A stretch of 64,000 nt of DNA from positions 33,890-97,889 of the forward strand of contig DASVGV010000083.1 of the NCBI GenBank assembly GCA_036379355.1, given 5' to 3'. Each line of letters starts with the position of its first letter. Position 1 is the first letter of the stretch. Under the pieces are notes generated by a model, which worked only from the letters and a program-made list of their open reading frames with translations, had not been told where the DNA came from and made no database searches. The translations under genes and the position numbers were made by a program. The stretch comes from CAJCIY01 sp036379355 (lineage in GTDB: Bacteria > Actinomycetota > Actinomycetes > Mycobacteriales > CAJCIY01). Of the stretch, positions 12,044 to 23,482 are shown one piece after another.

Positions 12044-13954
12044 GTGACCTACGCCCCGGCCCACGGTGCCTTCGCGGCCTCCTGGCTGCTGCTCGCGCTG
12101 CCGCTCGCCGGCGCCGCGATCTCGCTGCTCGGAGGCCGCTACGTCGAGCGCTTCGGCCATTACCTCGCGACTCTGCTGTCGGTTCTCGCCTTCGTGCTCG
12201 GATTCGTGCTGTTCCTCACGATGCGCACCCGTGCGCCCGGCGACCGGCAGATCCACCAGTTCCTGTGGGACTGGATCTCGGTGGGCCACTTCCACGTCGA
12301 GTCGGCGCTCTTGCTCGACCCGCTGTCGATGGTGTTCGTGCTGCTCATCACCGGCGTCGGATCGCTCATCCTGATCTACTCGCTCGGGTACATGGCGCAC
12401 GACCCGAAGCGGCGCCGCTTCTTCGGGTACATGGACCTGTTCATCGCAGCCATGTTGCTGTTGGTCCTCGCGGACTCCTATCTCGGCCTGTACGTCGGCT
12501 GGGAGGGCGTCGGCCTGGCCTCGTACCTGCTCATCGGGTTCTGGCAGTACAAGCCCAGCGCCGCCACCGCAGCCAAGAAGGCGTTCATCGCCAACCGGGT
12601 CGGCGACGTCGGGCTCTCGCTGGCGATCATGCTGATGTTCACCGCGGTCGACCGAGTCGACTACGCCGGAGTCTTCAGCCGCATCCACGGCGCGTCGCAC
12701 GCGGACATCACCGCGATCGGCCTTCTGCTGCTGCTCGGCGCGTGCGGAAAGTCCGCGCAGGTTCCCCTGCAGGCGTGGCTCTCCGACGCGATGGAAGGCC
12801 CGACGCCGGTCTCGGCGCTGATCCACGCGGCCACCATGGTCACCGCCGGCGTCTACCTCATCGCGCGGTCGGCACCGATCTTCAACCTCGCCCCCGATGC
12901 GCGCCTGCTGGTGACGATCGTCGGCGCCGTGACCCTGATGTACGGCGCCATCTGTGGCTGTGCGTACGACGACATCAAGAAGGTCCTCGCGTACTCGACG
13001 GTCAGCCAGATCGGTTACATGTTCCTGGCCGTCGGGCTCGGCCCGGCCGGCTATGCGATCGCGATCCTGCACCTGGTGGCGCACGGCTTCTTCAAGGCGA
13101 CGATGTTCCTCGGCGCCGGGTCGGTGATGCACGGCATGAACGACCAGGTGGACATGCGCCGCTTCGGCGGCCTGCGTTCCGTCATGCCCGTCACGTTCTG
13201 GACCTTCATGATGGGCTATCTCGCGATCATCGGGTTCCCGTTCTGGTCGGGCTTCTGGACCAAAGACAAGATCATCGAAGCGTCGTTCGACAAGGGCGGC
13301 GTCAGTGGCTATGTGCTGGGACTCACGGCGCTCCTCGGCGCGGGCGTGACCGCCTTCTACATGACCCGACTGATGATCATGACGTTCTTCGGCGAGCGCC
13401 GGTGGACCGAGGACGTGCATCCGCACGAGTCGCCGTCGGTGATGACCGTCCCCATGATCATCCTGGCGATCGGCTCGGTGATCGGCGGCTACTTCCTGAT
13501 CTTCGGCGGCAACGTCCAGCACTGGCTCACCCCGGTACTGGGACGGTCGGCCGAAGAGGGGGTCCACACGGTCAGCAAGCCGGTGCTCACCGCGATCACC
13601 CTCCTGGTGGTCGCCGGCGGGATCTTCGGCTCGTACCTCGCCCAGGGCCGGCAGCGCATCCCCTGGTACCCGCCCCAGGCCGGCGCGATCGTGACTGCCG
13701 CGCGCGCCAATCTCTACGGCGACGCGTTCAACGAGTCCGTGTTCATGCGACCGGGCCAGTACCTCACCCGGGTGCTCGTCTGGTTCGACAACAGGGGCGT
13801 CGACGGCGCGGTCAACGGTCTGGCCGCGCTGATCGGCGGGACGAGCGGGCGGCTGAGACGGGCCCAGAACGGGTTCGTCCGTTCCTATGCACTGTCGATG
13901 TCGGTGGGGGCACTGCTCCTCGCCGGCGCGCTGCTGCTGGTGAGGGCCGGCTGA
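12044..13954 (+). CDS. nuoL: NADH-quinone oxidoreductase subunit L
   Basis: A 636-residue Mrp-type antiporter subunit, the most distal proton pump of complex I, with about 15-16 membrane helices and the long lateral helix near the C-terminus. Landmarks are [16 protein letters not shown] with the conserved Glu, the lysine in [29 protein letters not shown] and [19 protein letters not shown]. The gene starts with GTG 13 bases after nuoK and shares one base with the nuoM start (TGATG). Confidence 0.97.
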   Translation: MTYAPAHGAFAASWLLLALPLAGAAISLLGGRYVERFGHYLATLLSVLAFVLGFVLFLTMRTRAPGDRQIHQFLWDWISVGHFHVESALLLDPLSMVFVLLITGVGSLILIYSLGYMAHDPKRRRFFGYMDLFIAAMLLLVLADSYLGLYVGWEGVGLASYLLIGFWQYKPSAATAAKKAFIANRVGDVGLSLAIMLMFTAVDRVDYAGVFSRIHGASHADITAIGLLLLLGACGKSAQVPLQAWLSDAMEGPTPVSALIHAATMVTAGVYLIARSAPIFNLAPDARLLVTIVGAVTLMYGAICGCAYDDIKKVLAYSTVSQIGYMFLAVGLGPAGYAIAILHLVAHGFFKATMFLGAGSVMHGMNDQVDMRRFGGLRSVMPVTFWTFMMGYLAIIGFPFWSGFWTKDKIIEASFDKGGVSGYVLGLTALLGAGVTAFYMTRLMIMTFFGERRWTEDVHPHESPSVMTVPMIILAIGSVIGGYFLIFGGNVQHWLTPVLGRSAEEGVHTVSKPVLTAITLLVVAGGIFGSYLAQGRQRIPWYPPQAGAIVTAARANLYGDAFNESVFMRPGQYLTRVLVWFDNRGVDGAVNGLAALIGGTSGRLRRAQNGFVRSYALSMSVGALLLAGALLLVRAG

Positions 13955-15537
13955 TGGTCCACCACGACAGCTTCCCGTGGCTGACGATCATCGGCCTGAT
14001 CCCGCTCGGTGGCGCCCTTCTCATCGCCCTGGTGCCGGCCGGCCGCGACCTGGCGGTCAAGCGCATCGCCCTCCTCGTCTCGCTCGTCACGCTCGGCTGG
14101 ACCGGAGTGATGACCGCGCAGTACGACACCGCGAAGGCCGGGTACCAGTTCGCGCAGTCGACCGACTGGATCAAACAGTTCGGCGTCCGGTACGCCGTGG
14201 GGACCGACGGCATCGGGCTCGTCATGATCCTGCTGGTCACCGTTCTCGTGCCGGTCGTGGTGCTGGCCTCCTGGCACGACTCCCACGGCGCTCCCGGCCG
14301 CGAGCGACCGTCCTCGGTCCGGACCTTCTTCGTCCTGGTGCTCTCGCTCGAGACCATCATGATCGGCGTCTTCTCGTCGACCGATGTCTTCCTGTTCTAC
14401 GTGTTCTTCGAAGCGATGCTCATCCCGATGTACTTCCTCATCGGGATGTTCGGCGGCCAGCACCGCTCGTACGCCTCGATCAAGTTCCTGCTGTACTCGT
14501 TCGCCGGCGGCATGCTCATGCTCGCCGCGCTGATCGGCCTCTACATCCAGTCGGTGCACCAGTTCGGGACCGGCACGTTCAACCTGTTCGCCCTCGAGCA
14601 GCTGCACCTGTCGTCGGGCCTGCAGGACTGGCTGTTCCTCGGCTTCTTCGTCGCGTTCGCCATCAAGGCGCCGCTGTGGCCGCTGCACACGTGGCTGCCG
14701 GACGCCGGTGCCGAGGCGCCCATCGGCGGCTCGGTGATGCTGGTGTGCGTACTGGACAAGGTCGGCACCTTCGGCTTCCTGCGCTACTGCATCCCGCTGT
14801 TCCCGGACGCGTCCAAGACCTTCGCCCCGTACGTCGTCGCGCTCGGCGTCGTCGGGGTGCTGTACGGAGCCCTGGTCGCCATGTATCAGCGGGACTGGAA
14901 GCGACTCGTGTCGTACACGTCGGTGGCCCACTTCGGGTTCATCGCGATGGGCATCTTCGCGTTCACCAGCCAGGGCGGCACGGGCGCGGTGCTCTACATG
15001 GTCAACCATGGCCTGTCGACCGGTGCGCTGTTCCTCGTCGTCGGGTTCCTCGTGGCCCGCAAAGGCCACGCTGACATCCCCTCGTTCGGCGGCCTGGCCA
15101 AGCGGGCCCCGTTACTCAGCGGATTGTTCCTGCTCGCCGGGTTGTCGTCGCTGGCGCTGCCCGGCCTGAACACGTTCGTGTCCGAGTTCCTCGTGCTCGT
15201 CGGCTCGTTCACCCGTTATCGGGTCGCCGCGATCGTGGCGACGACGGGCATCATCCTCGCGGCGCTGTACGTTCTGATCGCCTATCAGCGCACGATGCAC
15301 GGTCCGCTCAAGGCCGGCCTCGAGCAGGTCAAGGACCTCGATCTCCGCGAGATCGCGGTCATCGCGCCGATGCTCTCGCTGATCGTGCTGCTCGGCGTCT
15401 ACCCCAAGCCGATCATCGACATCATCAAGCCGTCGGTCGCCGCGACCTACCAGCAGGCGCATCGCACGGACCCGCCGCCCCTCGCGACCACGGCCGCGAA
15501 CGACCGGACCACGAACCAGGACGGAGCAGGACAGTGA
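13954..15537 (+). CDS. nuoM: NADH-quinone oxidoreductase subunit M
   Basis: A 527-residue antiporter-like proton-pumping subunit with about 14 helices. The conserved Glu helix reads FYVFFEAMLIPMYFLIG, followed by PLHTWLPDAGAEAPIGGS and QRDWKRLVSYTSVAHFGFI. The ATG at 13954 is chosen from the TGATG overlap with nuoL. The last ~40 residues are a soluble tail rich in Ala, Thr and Asp. The stop overlaps the GTG of nuoN. Confidence 0.97.
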   Translation: MVHHDSFPWLTIIGLIPLGGALLIALVPAGRDLAVKRIALLVSLVTLGWTGVMTAQYDTAKAGYQFAQSTDWIKQFGVRYAVGTDGIGLVMILLVTVLVPVVVLASWHDSHGAPGRERPSSVRTFFVLVLSLETIMIGVFSSTDVFLFYVFFEAMLIPMYFLIGMFGGQHRSYASIKFLLYSFAGGMLMLAALIGLYIQSVHQFGTGTFNLFALEQLHLSSGLQDWLFLGFFVAFAIKAPLWPLHTWLPDAGAEAPIGGSVMLVCVLDKVGTFGFLRYCIPLFPDASKTFAPYVVALGVVGVLYGALVAMYQRDWKRLVSYTSVAHFGFIAMGIFAFTSQGGTGAVLYMVNHGLSTGALFLVVGFLVARKGHADIPSFGGLAKRAPLLSGLFLLAGLSSLALPGLNTFVSEFLVLVGSFTRYRVAAIVATTGIILAALYVLIAYQRTMHGPLKAGLEQVKDLDLREIAVIAPMLSLIVLLGVYPKPIIDIIKPSVAATYQQAHRTDPPPLATTAANDRTTNQDGAGQ

Positions 15538-17120
15538 CCGCTGCCCTCTTCGCGGCGCCGGCGCTCCTCGCCGCGCCCCCGCAGCAGATCAACGTGCCGA
15601 GCATCGCGTACGGAGCGCTGTCCCCGCTGCTCATCGTCTTCGGCGTCGCCCTGGCCGGCGTGCTCGTGGAGGCGTTCTGCCCCGCTGCGTACCGGCGCAT
15701 GGTGCAGATCCCCCTCGCCGGAGGAGGTTTCGTCGCCGCGCTGATCGCGGTGATCCTCCTCCAGCACAAGCACGAGATCGTGGCCTCCGGCTCGGTGGCG
15801 GTCGACGGGCCGGCGCTGTTCCTCGACGGCACCATCCTGCTGCTGGCGATCGCCTCGCTGTTCCTTCTCGCCGAACGCTCGGGCGGCGGGAGCAACGCGC
15901 TCGTCGCGGACGCGGCGGCGCTGCCCGGGACCCGTGAAGCGGGCGAGCTCCTCGCCAGCACCGGGACCGTCACCGAGGCCTACCCGCTGATGAGCTTCTC
16001 GGTCGCCGGCATGATGCTGTTCGGGGCCTCCAACAGCCTCCTGACGATGTTCGTCGCGCTCGAGGTGCTGTCGCTGCCGCTGTACCTCATGGCCGGGCTG
16101 GCGCGCCGGCGGCGGCTGCTGTCGCAGGAGGCGGCGCTCAAGTACTTCCTGCTCGGCGCGTTCTCGTCCGCGTTCTTCCTCTACGGCCTGGCGATGGTCT
16201 ACGGGTTCGCCGGGTCGGTGGAGCTCGGTGCGATCCACGACGCGGTCGGGAACACGGGCCGGACGGACATCTTCCTCTACCTCGGCATGGCGATGCTCGC
16301 CATCGGGCTGCTGTTCAAGCTCGGCGCCGTGCCGTTCCATGCCTGGACGCCGGACGTCTACCAGGGCGCGCCCACACCGGTCACGGCGTTCATGGCCGCC
16401 GGCACGAAGGTTGCCGCGTTCGGCGCGCTGCTGCGGACCTTCTACGTCGCGTTCGGACCGATGGAGTGGGACTGGCGCCCGATCATGTGGGTGGTCGCGA
16501 TCCTCACGATGGTCGTCGGCGCAGTACTGGCCATCACCCAGACGGACATCAAGCGGATGCTCGCCTACTCGTCGGTGGCGCACGCCGGGTTCATCCTGGT
16601 CGCGTTCACGGCCGGTACGGTCGACAGCGTCGAGGCGGTGCTGTTCTACCTGCTCACGTACGGGTTCAGCATCATCGGCGCGTTCGCCATCGTCGGCCTG
16701 GTCCGCAACCCGACCGGGGAGGCGAACCACCTGTCGAGCTGGGCCGGGCTCGGCCGGCGCGCGCCGTTCCTCGCGGGCACGTTCACGTTCTTCCTCCTGG
16801 CGTTCGCCGGCATCCCGCTGACCAGCGGCTTCATGGCGAAGTTCTACGTGTTCCGCGCCGGCGTCGACGGCGGCGCGGCGGGGCTCGTCGTCATCGGGGT
16901 GATCACCTCTGCGGTCACGGCCTTCTTCTACGTGCGGGTGATCATCTTGATGTACTTCGTCGAGCCGGCGGACGACGGCACCACCGTGGCGCTGCCATCG
17001 GCGTTCGCGTCGGCCGCCGTCGGGCTGGGCCTCGCGGTCACGCTGGTGCTGGGCGTGGTGCCCGCGGCGGTCATCGACATCGCCCACAACGCGTCGACTT
17101 TCGCCCGCCTCGGCAGCTGA
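15534..17120 (+). CDS. nuoN: NADH-quinone oxidoreductase subunit N
   Basis: A 528-residue antiporter-like subunit and the last gene of the operon. Landmarks are the conserved Glu in FVALEVLSLPLYLMAG, FHAWTPDVYQGAPTPVTAFMA and ITQTDIKRMLAYSSVAHAGFI. A loop of ~35 residues near position 115-150 (after LFLLAERSGGG) looks like a lineage-specific insertion rich in Ala, Gly and Thr. GTG start overlapping the nuoM stop. Confidence 0.97.
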   Translation: MTAALFAAPALLAAPPQQINVPSIAYGALSPLLIVFGVALAGVLVEAFCPAAYRRMVQIPLAGGGFVAALIAVILLQHKHEIVASGSVAVDGPALFLDGTILLLAIASLFLLAERSGGGSNALVADAAALPGTREAGELLASTGTVTEAYPLMSFSVAGMMLFGASNSLLTMFVALEVLSLPLYLMAGLARRRRLLSQEAALKYFLLGAFSSAFFLYGLAMVYGFAGSVELGAIHDAVGNTGRTDIFLYLGMAMLAIGLLFKLGAVPFHAWTPDVYQGAPTPVTAFMAAGTKVAAFGALLRTFYVAFGPMEWDWRPIMWVVAILTMVVGAVLAITQTDIKRMLAYSSVAHAGFILVAFTAGTVDSVEAVLFYLLTYGFSIIGAFAIVGLVRNPTGEANHLSSWAGLGRRAPFLAGTFTFFLLAFAGIPLTSGFMAKFYVFRAGVDGGAAGLVVIGVITSAVTAFFYVRVIILMYFVEPADDGTTVALPSAFASAAVGLGLAVTLVLGVVPAAVIDIAHNASTFARLGS

Positions 17121-17130
17121 CACCCGCCTC

Positions 17131-17150
17131 GACTGCGCAGTCCGTACGCT
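17131..17150 (+). promoter_or_regulatory. Perfect palindrome plus leaderless -10 ahead of the polyprenyl synthase
   Basis: GACTGCGCAGTC (17131-17142) is an exact 12-base palindrome. It ends two bases before TACGCT (17145-17150), a TANNNT -10 that lies six bases before the GTG at 17157. A factor bound at the palindrome would cover the promoter spacer, so it may be an operator. It also lies only 10 bases after the nuoN stop. Confidence 0.4.
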
Positions 17151-17153
17151 CTC

Positions 17154-18155
17154 GTGGTGACCTCCTCGGTGCCGACGGCGCTGGCCGGGCTGAGTTTCGC
17201 CGATCCGGCGCTCGAGTCCGGTCTGCGTACCGGCCTCGACCGGGTCGAGGCGATGATGCGCGACTCCGTCCGCAGCGACTACCCGTTCGTCGACGAGGCG
17301 TCGCACCACCTGGTCGCCGCCGGCGGGAAGCGCTACCGGCCCCTCATCACCCTGCTCTGCGCGGCCGCTGCCGGCTCGCTCGAAGGCGACGACGTCGTGC
17401 GTGCAGCCGTGGCCATCGAGCTCACGCACCTGTCCACGCTCTACCACGACGACGTCATGGACGAGGCGACGGTGCGCCGAGGCACCGAGGCGGCCAACCA
17501 CCGGTGGGGGAACACGATCGCGATCCTCACCGGCGACTTCCTGTTCGCCCGCGCCTCCGAGCTGACCGCCGACCTCGGCACGGAGGCGACGAGGATCCTG
17601 GCGCGCACGATCGCGGTCCTGTGCGAGGGCCAGATCCGCGAGACGGTCGGACCGCCCGAGGGTGGCGACCTGCTGGCGCACTACCTGCGGGTCGTGACCG
17701 AGAAGACCGGGTCGCTGATCGCCACCGCGGGCCGGTTGGGCGCTCTGTTCGGGGGCGGGATCGCACCGGTCGTCGCCGACCTCACCCGGTACGCCGAGCT
17801 GTTCGGCGTGGCGTTCCAGCTGTCGGACGACATCCTCGACGTCACCAGCGACGCGGGCGAGTCGGGCAAGACACCCGGCACGGACCTGCGCGAGGGCATC
17901 CTGTCCCTCCCCGTCGTCCTTGCCGCCACCGCCGACCCGCCGGTCTACGCGCAGATCCGCGGCGACCTGTCCGACGACGCGGCGTTCGCGGCCGCCCTGG
18001 CCGCGCTCCGCGGGTCGCCGGCCATCGGCGCGGCCCGGGAGATGACAGCTCGTTGGGCCGACCAGGCGCGGTCAGCGCTGGACCGGCTGCCGGACGGCGC
18101 GCCCCGGGCGGCGCTCGCCGCCCTCTGCGACCTCGTCGTCACCCGTACCGGCTGA
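17154..18155 (+). CDS. Long-chain polyprenyl diphosphate synthase (probable menaquinone tail synthesis)
   Basis: A 333-residue trans-prenyltransferase. Both Asp-rich metal-binding motifs are present: LYHDDVMDEA (with the downstream arginines VRRGT) and FQLSDDILDVTSD. GGKRYRPLITLL is the substrate-binding GKRxRP motif. These enzymes extend farnesyl or geranylgeranyl diphosphate with isopentenyl diphosphate; chain length cannot be read from the sequence with certainty. Placement directly after nuo, with a geranylgeranyl reductase before it, fits heptaprenyl to nonaprenyl diphosphate for menaquinone (GrcC-like). Two start codons, GTG 17154 and GTG 17157, are possible; the -10 element favours leaderless initiation at 17157. 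Confidence 0.9.
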   Translation: MVTSSVPTALAGLSFADPALESGLRTGLDRVEAMMRDSVRSDYPFVDEASHHLVAAGGKRYRPLITLLCAAAAGSLEGDDVVRAAVAIELTHLSTLYHDDVMDEATVRRGTEAANHRWGNTIAILTGDFLFARASELTADLGTEATRILARTIAVLCEGQIRETVGPPEGGDLLAHYLRVVTEKTGSLIATAGRLGALFGGGIAPVVADLTRYAELFGVAFQLSDDILDVTSDAGESGKTPGTDLREGILSLPVVLAATADPPVYAQIRGDLSDDAAFAAALAALRGSPAIGAAREMTARWADQARSALDRLPDGAPRAALAALCDLVVTRTG

Positions 18156-18172
18156 GGGGTCCGCTCAGTCGG
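18148..18172. terminator. Bidirectional hairpin between convergent genes
   Basis: CCGGCTGAG (18148-18156) pairs with CTCAGTCGG (18164-18172) across a 7-base loop, nine pairs with one G-U. It contains the stop codons of both convergent genes. There is no U-tract, as is usual in high-GC actinobacteria. Confidence 0.55.
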
Positions 18173-18968
18173 TTCCGGCGACGCCGACGAGGTGGAAGAC
18201 GCGGCTCGCGCCGCGGTACGGGTCGCGGCGGCTGGCCGCGAGCTCGACGGCGGCCGTGGCGGCGAGCCGCTGCGCGTCGCCGGGGTCGAGCGTGACGCCG
18301 GCGAACTCGAGCCAGTCGACGAACAGCCACACGCCGTACCAGGCCGCCGGCTCCACCCCGCGGTGCCGCAGCAGCTCGCTGATCTCCTCCACCGTGTCGG
18401 CGCGGCCGGGCACGCCCAGCACACCGATCTCGGTCCGCGCGTCGAACGACGCGAGCGCGTCGTCCCAGCGCTGCTCCATGGCGGCGCGCACGGCGGCCGC
18501 GTGAGCGTTGCCGGTCATGATCGACACGATGCCGCCGGGCGCGGTGCATCGGCACACGTTGTCGACCAGCGGCTCCGGATCGTCGACGTAGGTCAGGACG
18601 CCGTGGCACAGGACGGCGTCGAAACGCCGGCCCCCCACTACCTCGGCCGCGCGCTCGCCGTCGCCCTGCACGAGGTGCACCCGGCCCGACGTGCCCTCCG
18701 GCAGGTTCAGTAGTCGCGCGCGCGCCTTGTCGAGCATCGCGGCGGACGGGTCGAGGACCGTCACCTCGTAGCCGGCCTCCGCCAGCGGGAACGACTGGTT
18801 CCCCGCACCGCCGCCGACGTCGAGGACCGCCGCGGGCGGTGGCGGCAGGTGCGCCATCAGGTGATGGTGCAGGACGTAGGTGCGGACGTACCCCTTCACC
18901 GTGGCGTACGCGTCGTCGACGAACCGGTCGGCGAGCCCCGCCCACCGATCCTCGGCCGGCTGCGTCAC
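18165..18968 (-). CDS. Class I SAM-dependent methyltransferase
   Basis: A 267-residue protein with the SAM-binding motif I VLDVGGGAGNQS (about residues 48-59), a motif II acidic residue in VTVLDPS and a post-motif region FDAVLCHGVLTYVDD. This arrangement resembles small-molecule or tRNA methyltransferases of the CmoM/SmtA type, but the substrate cannot be told. It starts with GTG 17 bases after the korB stop and no Shine-Dalgarno sequence is obvious, so it is probably the last gene of a korA-korB-methyltransferase transcript. Its end converges on the polyprenyl synthase, so a quinone-related role is conceivable but unsupported. Confidence 0.8.
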   Translation of the reverse strand: MTQPAEDRWAGLADRFVDDAYATVKGYVRTYVLHHHLMAHLPPPPAAVLDVGGGAGNQSFPLAEAGYEVTVLDPSAAMLDKARARLLNLPEGTSGRVHLVQGDGERAAEVVGGRRFDAVLCHGVLTYVDDPEPLVDNVCRCTAPGGIVSIMTGNAHAAAVRAAMEQRWDDALASFDARTEIGVLGVPGRADTVEEISELLRHRGVEPAAWYGVWLFVDWLEFAGVTLDPGDAQRLAATAAVELAASRRDPYRGASRVFHLVGVAGTD

Positions 18969-18984
18969 CGAAACCGGCCGGTCG

Positions 18985-19983
18985 TCAGGCGACGGACCAG
19001 GTGTCGTTGCCGGTGAGCAGCTGGGTCAGCATCGCATCGGTGTCACCGGCGGCGCGCTCGCGGGCCGCCGCGATCTGGTCGACCAGCATCCCGTCGTAGG
19101 TGGGCCGCTCGACCGAGCGGAAGACGCCGATCGGTGTCGGCGTGGTCAGCCGCGACAGTGCGAAGGCGTACGACGGGTCCTCGCGGTGCGCGTCGTGGAC
19201 GATCGCGTCCGGGGACTCCGGGTCGTCGACGAGTGCCAGCTCCCCGTCCGGGCCGCGGACGACGGACTGCACCGACGAGCGCAGCGGCTCGCCGTGTTCC
19301 ATGCGGATCGTCGCCGCGTCGCGGGTGTCGCTGTCCTTGAGCACCTCGAACGCGTTGTCGTTGAAGATGTTGCAGTTCTGGTAGATCTCGACGAATGCGC
19401 TGCCGCGGTGCGCGGCGGCCGCGTTCAGCACCGACGTGAGGTGCTTGCGGTCGGAGTCGATCGAGCGCGCGACGAACGTCGCCTCGGCACCGAGCACCAG
19501 CGAGGTGGGGTTGAACGGGTTGTCCAGCGAGCCCATCGGCGTCGACTTGGTGATCTTGCCGAGCTCGGACGTGGGCGAGTACTGCCCCTTGGTCAGCCCG
19601 TAGATCCGGTTGTTGAACAGCAGCATGGTCAGGTTCACGTTGCGGCGCAGCGCGTGCATCAGGTGGTTGCCACCGATCGACAGGGCGTCGCCGTCGCCGG
19701 TCACCACGAAGATCTTCAGGTCCGGACGGGCGATCGCCAGTCCCGTCGCGATCGTCGGCGCCCGACCGTGGATCGAGTGCATGCCGTAGGTGTCGACGTA
19801 GTACGGGAACCGGGACGAGCAGCCGATACCGGAGATGAACACGACCTTCTCGCGCGGGATGCCGAGCTCGGGCAAGAACGCCTGGACCGCGGACAGGATG
19901 GCGTAGTCGCCGCACCCCGGGCACCAGCGCACCTCCTGGTCGGAGGTGAAGTCCTTCTTGGTCAGCTGCAGGTCGACCGTCAT
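18985..19983 (-). CDS. korB: 2-oxoacid:ferredoxin oxidoreductase, beta subunit
   Basis: A 332-residue thiamine-diphosphate subunit. The N-terminus has CPGCGDYAIL and then GIGCSSR, cysteines that with NCNIFND supply the [4Fe-4S] ligands. The ThDP/Mg motif is VVTGDGDALSIGGNHL with NNRIYGLTKGQ. With KorA it oxidatively decarboxylates a 2-oxoacid, most likely 2-oxoglutarate by its two-subunit form, to acyl-CoA while reducing ferredoxin. The ATG at 19983 is preceded by GAGGAG six bases upstream on the minus strand. It lies 43 bases after korA in the same operon. Substrate choice between 2-oxoglutarate and pyruvate is inferred. Confidence 0.93.
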   Translation of the reverse strand: MTVDLQLTKKDFTSDQEVRWCPGCGDYAILSAVQAFLPELGIPREKVVFISGIGCSSRFPYYVDTYGMHSIHGRAPTIATGLAIARPDLKIFVVTGDGDALSIGGNHLMHALRRNVNLTMLLFNNRIYGLTKGQYSPTSELGKITKSTPMGSLDNPFNPTSLVLGAEATFVARSIDSDRKHLTSVLNAAAAHRGSAFVEIYQNCNIFNDNAFEVLKDSDTRDAATIRMEHGEPLRSSVQSVVRGPDGELALVDDPESPDAIVHDAHREDPSYAFALSRLTTPTPIGVFRSVERPTYDGMLVDQIAAARERAAGDTDAMLTQLLTGNDTWSVA

Positions 19984-20026
19984 GCCGTGCTCCTCGTCCT
20001 CGCGAACCGGTGTCCCGCTGTCCCGC

Positions 20027-21877
<1,851 letters not shown>

Positions 21878-22073
21878 GCACTGCCTCTTCTCGGGCGGAC
21901 GGGGCCCGCGCCGGTACCGGCGGTCGGAGCGACGCCACGGCAGCGCGTTCGACCGGCCAATACCACAGATCGCGGCGAGCATGAGTTTAGCGACCGCGGC
22001 GGTCGTGATACCTGCGGGTCTTGTGGTACTCGTCACGAAAGTTGCCGCCCGGCGCCGCGTTAGCCTCGCAGAC
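21878..22073. promoter_or_regulatory. Divergent control region between korA and the NuoB/C/I-like operon
   Basis: About 196 bases serve both transcripts. On the plus strand TAGCCT (22061-22066) is seven bases before the GTG at 22074, a leaderless -10. The segment around 21955-22040 is locally AT-richer than its surroundings (TACCACAG, ATGAGTTTAG, TGTGGTACT). GTACC/GGTAC-like half sites occur but no long palindrome was confirmed. Shared regulation of the two operons is plausible. Confidence 0.45.
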
Positions 22074-22520
22074 GTGCCTGGGCCGGAGATGACGCGCCCG
22101 GTCCTGTTCCGGGGCCGGCGGCTGCGGCTCGAGGTGGTCGAGGTCGGGCTGGCCTGCTGCGCGGTCGAGATCGCCGCGGCCGTCCACGCCTTTCCGGACG
22201 TGCTGGCGCGTGCGGACGCCGCGGCGTCACCCGACGTCCACGTCCTCGTGGTCAGCGGCACGGTTGCGACCGCGCAGGCGCAGGCGGTCCGGGCCCGGTA
22301 CGACGCGCTGCCCGAACCGCGCGCGGTGTTGTCGTACGGCGCGTGCGCGAACACCGGCGGCCCGTACTGGGACTCGTACGCGGTGGTGCCCGGAGTCGAC
22401 ACGCTCGTTCCCGTCGACGTCTACGTGCCCGGCTGCCCGCCGCGGCCGGAGGCGTTGCTGGACGGCTTGCGGCTCCTCGAGGAGCGGCTGGCCGAGCGCA
22501 CGGCCGGGAGTACGGCGTGA
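22074..22520 (+). CDS. NuoB-like Fe-S subunit (second copy, short form)
   Basis: A 148-residue paralogue of NuoB. All four cluster N2 ligands are kept: C28-C29 in [10 protein letters not shown]91 in YGACANTGG and C121 in VPGCPPRPE. It lacks the N-terminal ~10 and C-terminal ~40 residues of the canonical subunit and is clearly diverged (for example WDSYAV after the third ligand). The GTG at 22074 is supported by a leaderless -10; an ATG at 22089 is possible. It is the first of three overlapping genes (NuoB-, NuoC-, NuoI-like), divergent from korAB. It could belong to a complex I-like, Ech-like or ferredoxin-linked complex; no NuoD or membrane partner lies nearby. Confidence 0.85.
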   Translation: MPGPEMTRPVLFRGRRLRLEVVEVGLACCAVEIAAAVHAFPDVLARADAAASPDVHVLVVSGTVATAQAQAVRARYDALPEPRAVLSYGACANTGGPYWDSYAVVPGVDTLVPVDVYVPGCPPRPEALLDGLRLLEERLAERTAGSTA

Positions 22521-22966
22521 ACCTTGCCGGCGTCGGGACCGTGACCGACGAGTTCGGCGCCGTCGTCGTCGAGGTGCCGCGCGACGGCTGGCTGGCCGCG
22601 GTGACACGGGCGCGAGCCGCGGGGCTGACGTACTTCGACATGCTCACGGCCGTCGACGACGGCGACGTTTTCACGGTCGTCGCCTACCTGTGGTCGCCCG
22701 GCGACCGCGACGGCGCCCTGCTGCGCACGACCGTGCCCCGCGACGACCCGGTGCTGGCGTCGGTCACGCCCGTGTTCGCCGGCGCGGACTGGCACGAGCG
22801 CGAGACCGCGGAGATGTACGGGCTGTCCTTCGCCGGGCATCCGCGCCCGGGGCCGCTCCTGCTGCCGGACCCGGTGGGCGCGGCCGGGTCGGCTCACCCG
22901 CTGCGCAAGGACACCCCGCTGCGACGGCGCGAGGACATCCCCTGGCCCGGGTCGGTGGAGCCGTGA
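22517..22966 (+). CDS. NuoC-like subunit (second copy)
   Basis: A 149-residue protein matching the NuoC core without the acidic N-terminal tail of the canonical NuoC. The end keeps the family pattern: [19 protein letters not shown], then LLLPD and [11 protein letters not shown]. The GTG overlaps the stop of the NuoB-like gene (GTGA), and its own stop overlaps the next gene in the same way, so the three are translationally coupled. In complex I and group 4 hydrogenases this subunit holds NuoB and NuoD together, so its retention without a neighbouring NuoD suggests a partner elsewhere. Confidence 0.85.
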   Translation: MNLAGVGTVTDEFGAVVVEVPRDGWLAAVTRARAAGLTYFDMLTAVDDGDVFTVVAYLWSPGDRDGALLRTTVPRDDPVLASVTPVFAGADWHERETAEMYGLSFAGHPRPGPLLLPDPVGAAGSAHPLRKDTPLRRREDIPWPGSVEP

Positions 22967-23361
22967 ACGAGATCCCGAACCGTTCGCGCGGCACGATCGC
23001 GCTGCTCGAGGAGAACTGCACGGTCTGCATGCTGTGTGTGCGCGAGTGCCCCGACTGGTGCATCGAGATCGACGCGCACGCCGAGGAGCGGGAGCCGCCC
23101 GGCGGCGGCCGGACGCGCACGACCCACGTGCTCGACGGCTTCCGGATCGACTTCGGGCTCTGCTTCTACTGCGGCATCTGCGTGGAGGTGTGCCCGTTCG
23201 ACGCGCTGTTCTGGTCGCCGGCCTACGACGGTGCGGCCACCTCGCGAGACGGTCTCGTGCGTGACCGCGACCTGCTGCGCGAGGCGCTCGCAGCCGTGCC
23301 CCCGCCGCCCGCCCACGAGCCCCAGGGCGAGCCGGCGCGAGAGCTGCGCCGCGGCCGGTGA
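22963..23361 (+). CDS. NuoI-like two-cluster ferredoxin (second copy)
   Basis: A 132-residue 2x[4Fe-4S] protein. The first motif is C19-x2-C22-x2-C25-x3-C29-P and the second C67-x2-C70-x2-C73-x3-C77-P, both complete. A 37-residue spacer with a Gly/Arg-rich loop separates them. The ~55-residue tail is charged and Pro-rich. It lacks the N-terminal amphipathic segment of the canonical NuoI. The GTG overlaps the NuoC-like stop. It could accept electrons from the ferredoxin reduced by KorAB, encoded on the other side of the shared promoter region. Confidence 0.85.
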   Translation: MNEIPNRSRGTIALLEENCTVCMLCVRECPDWCIEIDAHAEEREPPGGGRTRTTHVLDGFRIDFGLCFYCGICVEVCPFDALFWSPAYDGAATSRDGLVRDRDLLREALAAVPPPPAHEPQGEPARELRRGR

Positions 23362-23482
23362 GCCTGCTTGCCGTGATCGACCGGCGTACCGTTCAATGCT
23401 TCGCGGGAACGTGCGGTGCCCCTCCGTGCGTTGTGCCCACACGCGGCGCGCCGCCTCCGTGCGCGCCAGAAGGATGAGGGAC

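Noticed and set aside
22074..23361. NuoB/C/I-like trio as pseudogenes
   Set aside because: All three frames are intact, overlap by four bases each and retain every Fe-S cysteine, so they are probably functional.
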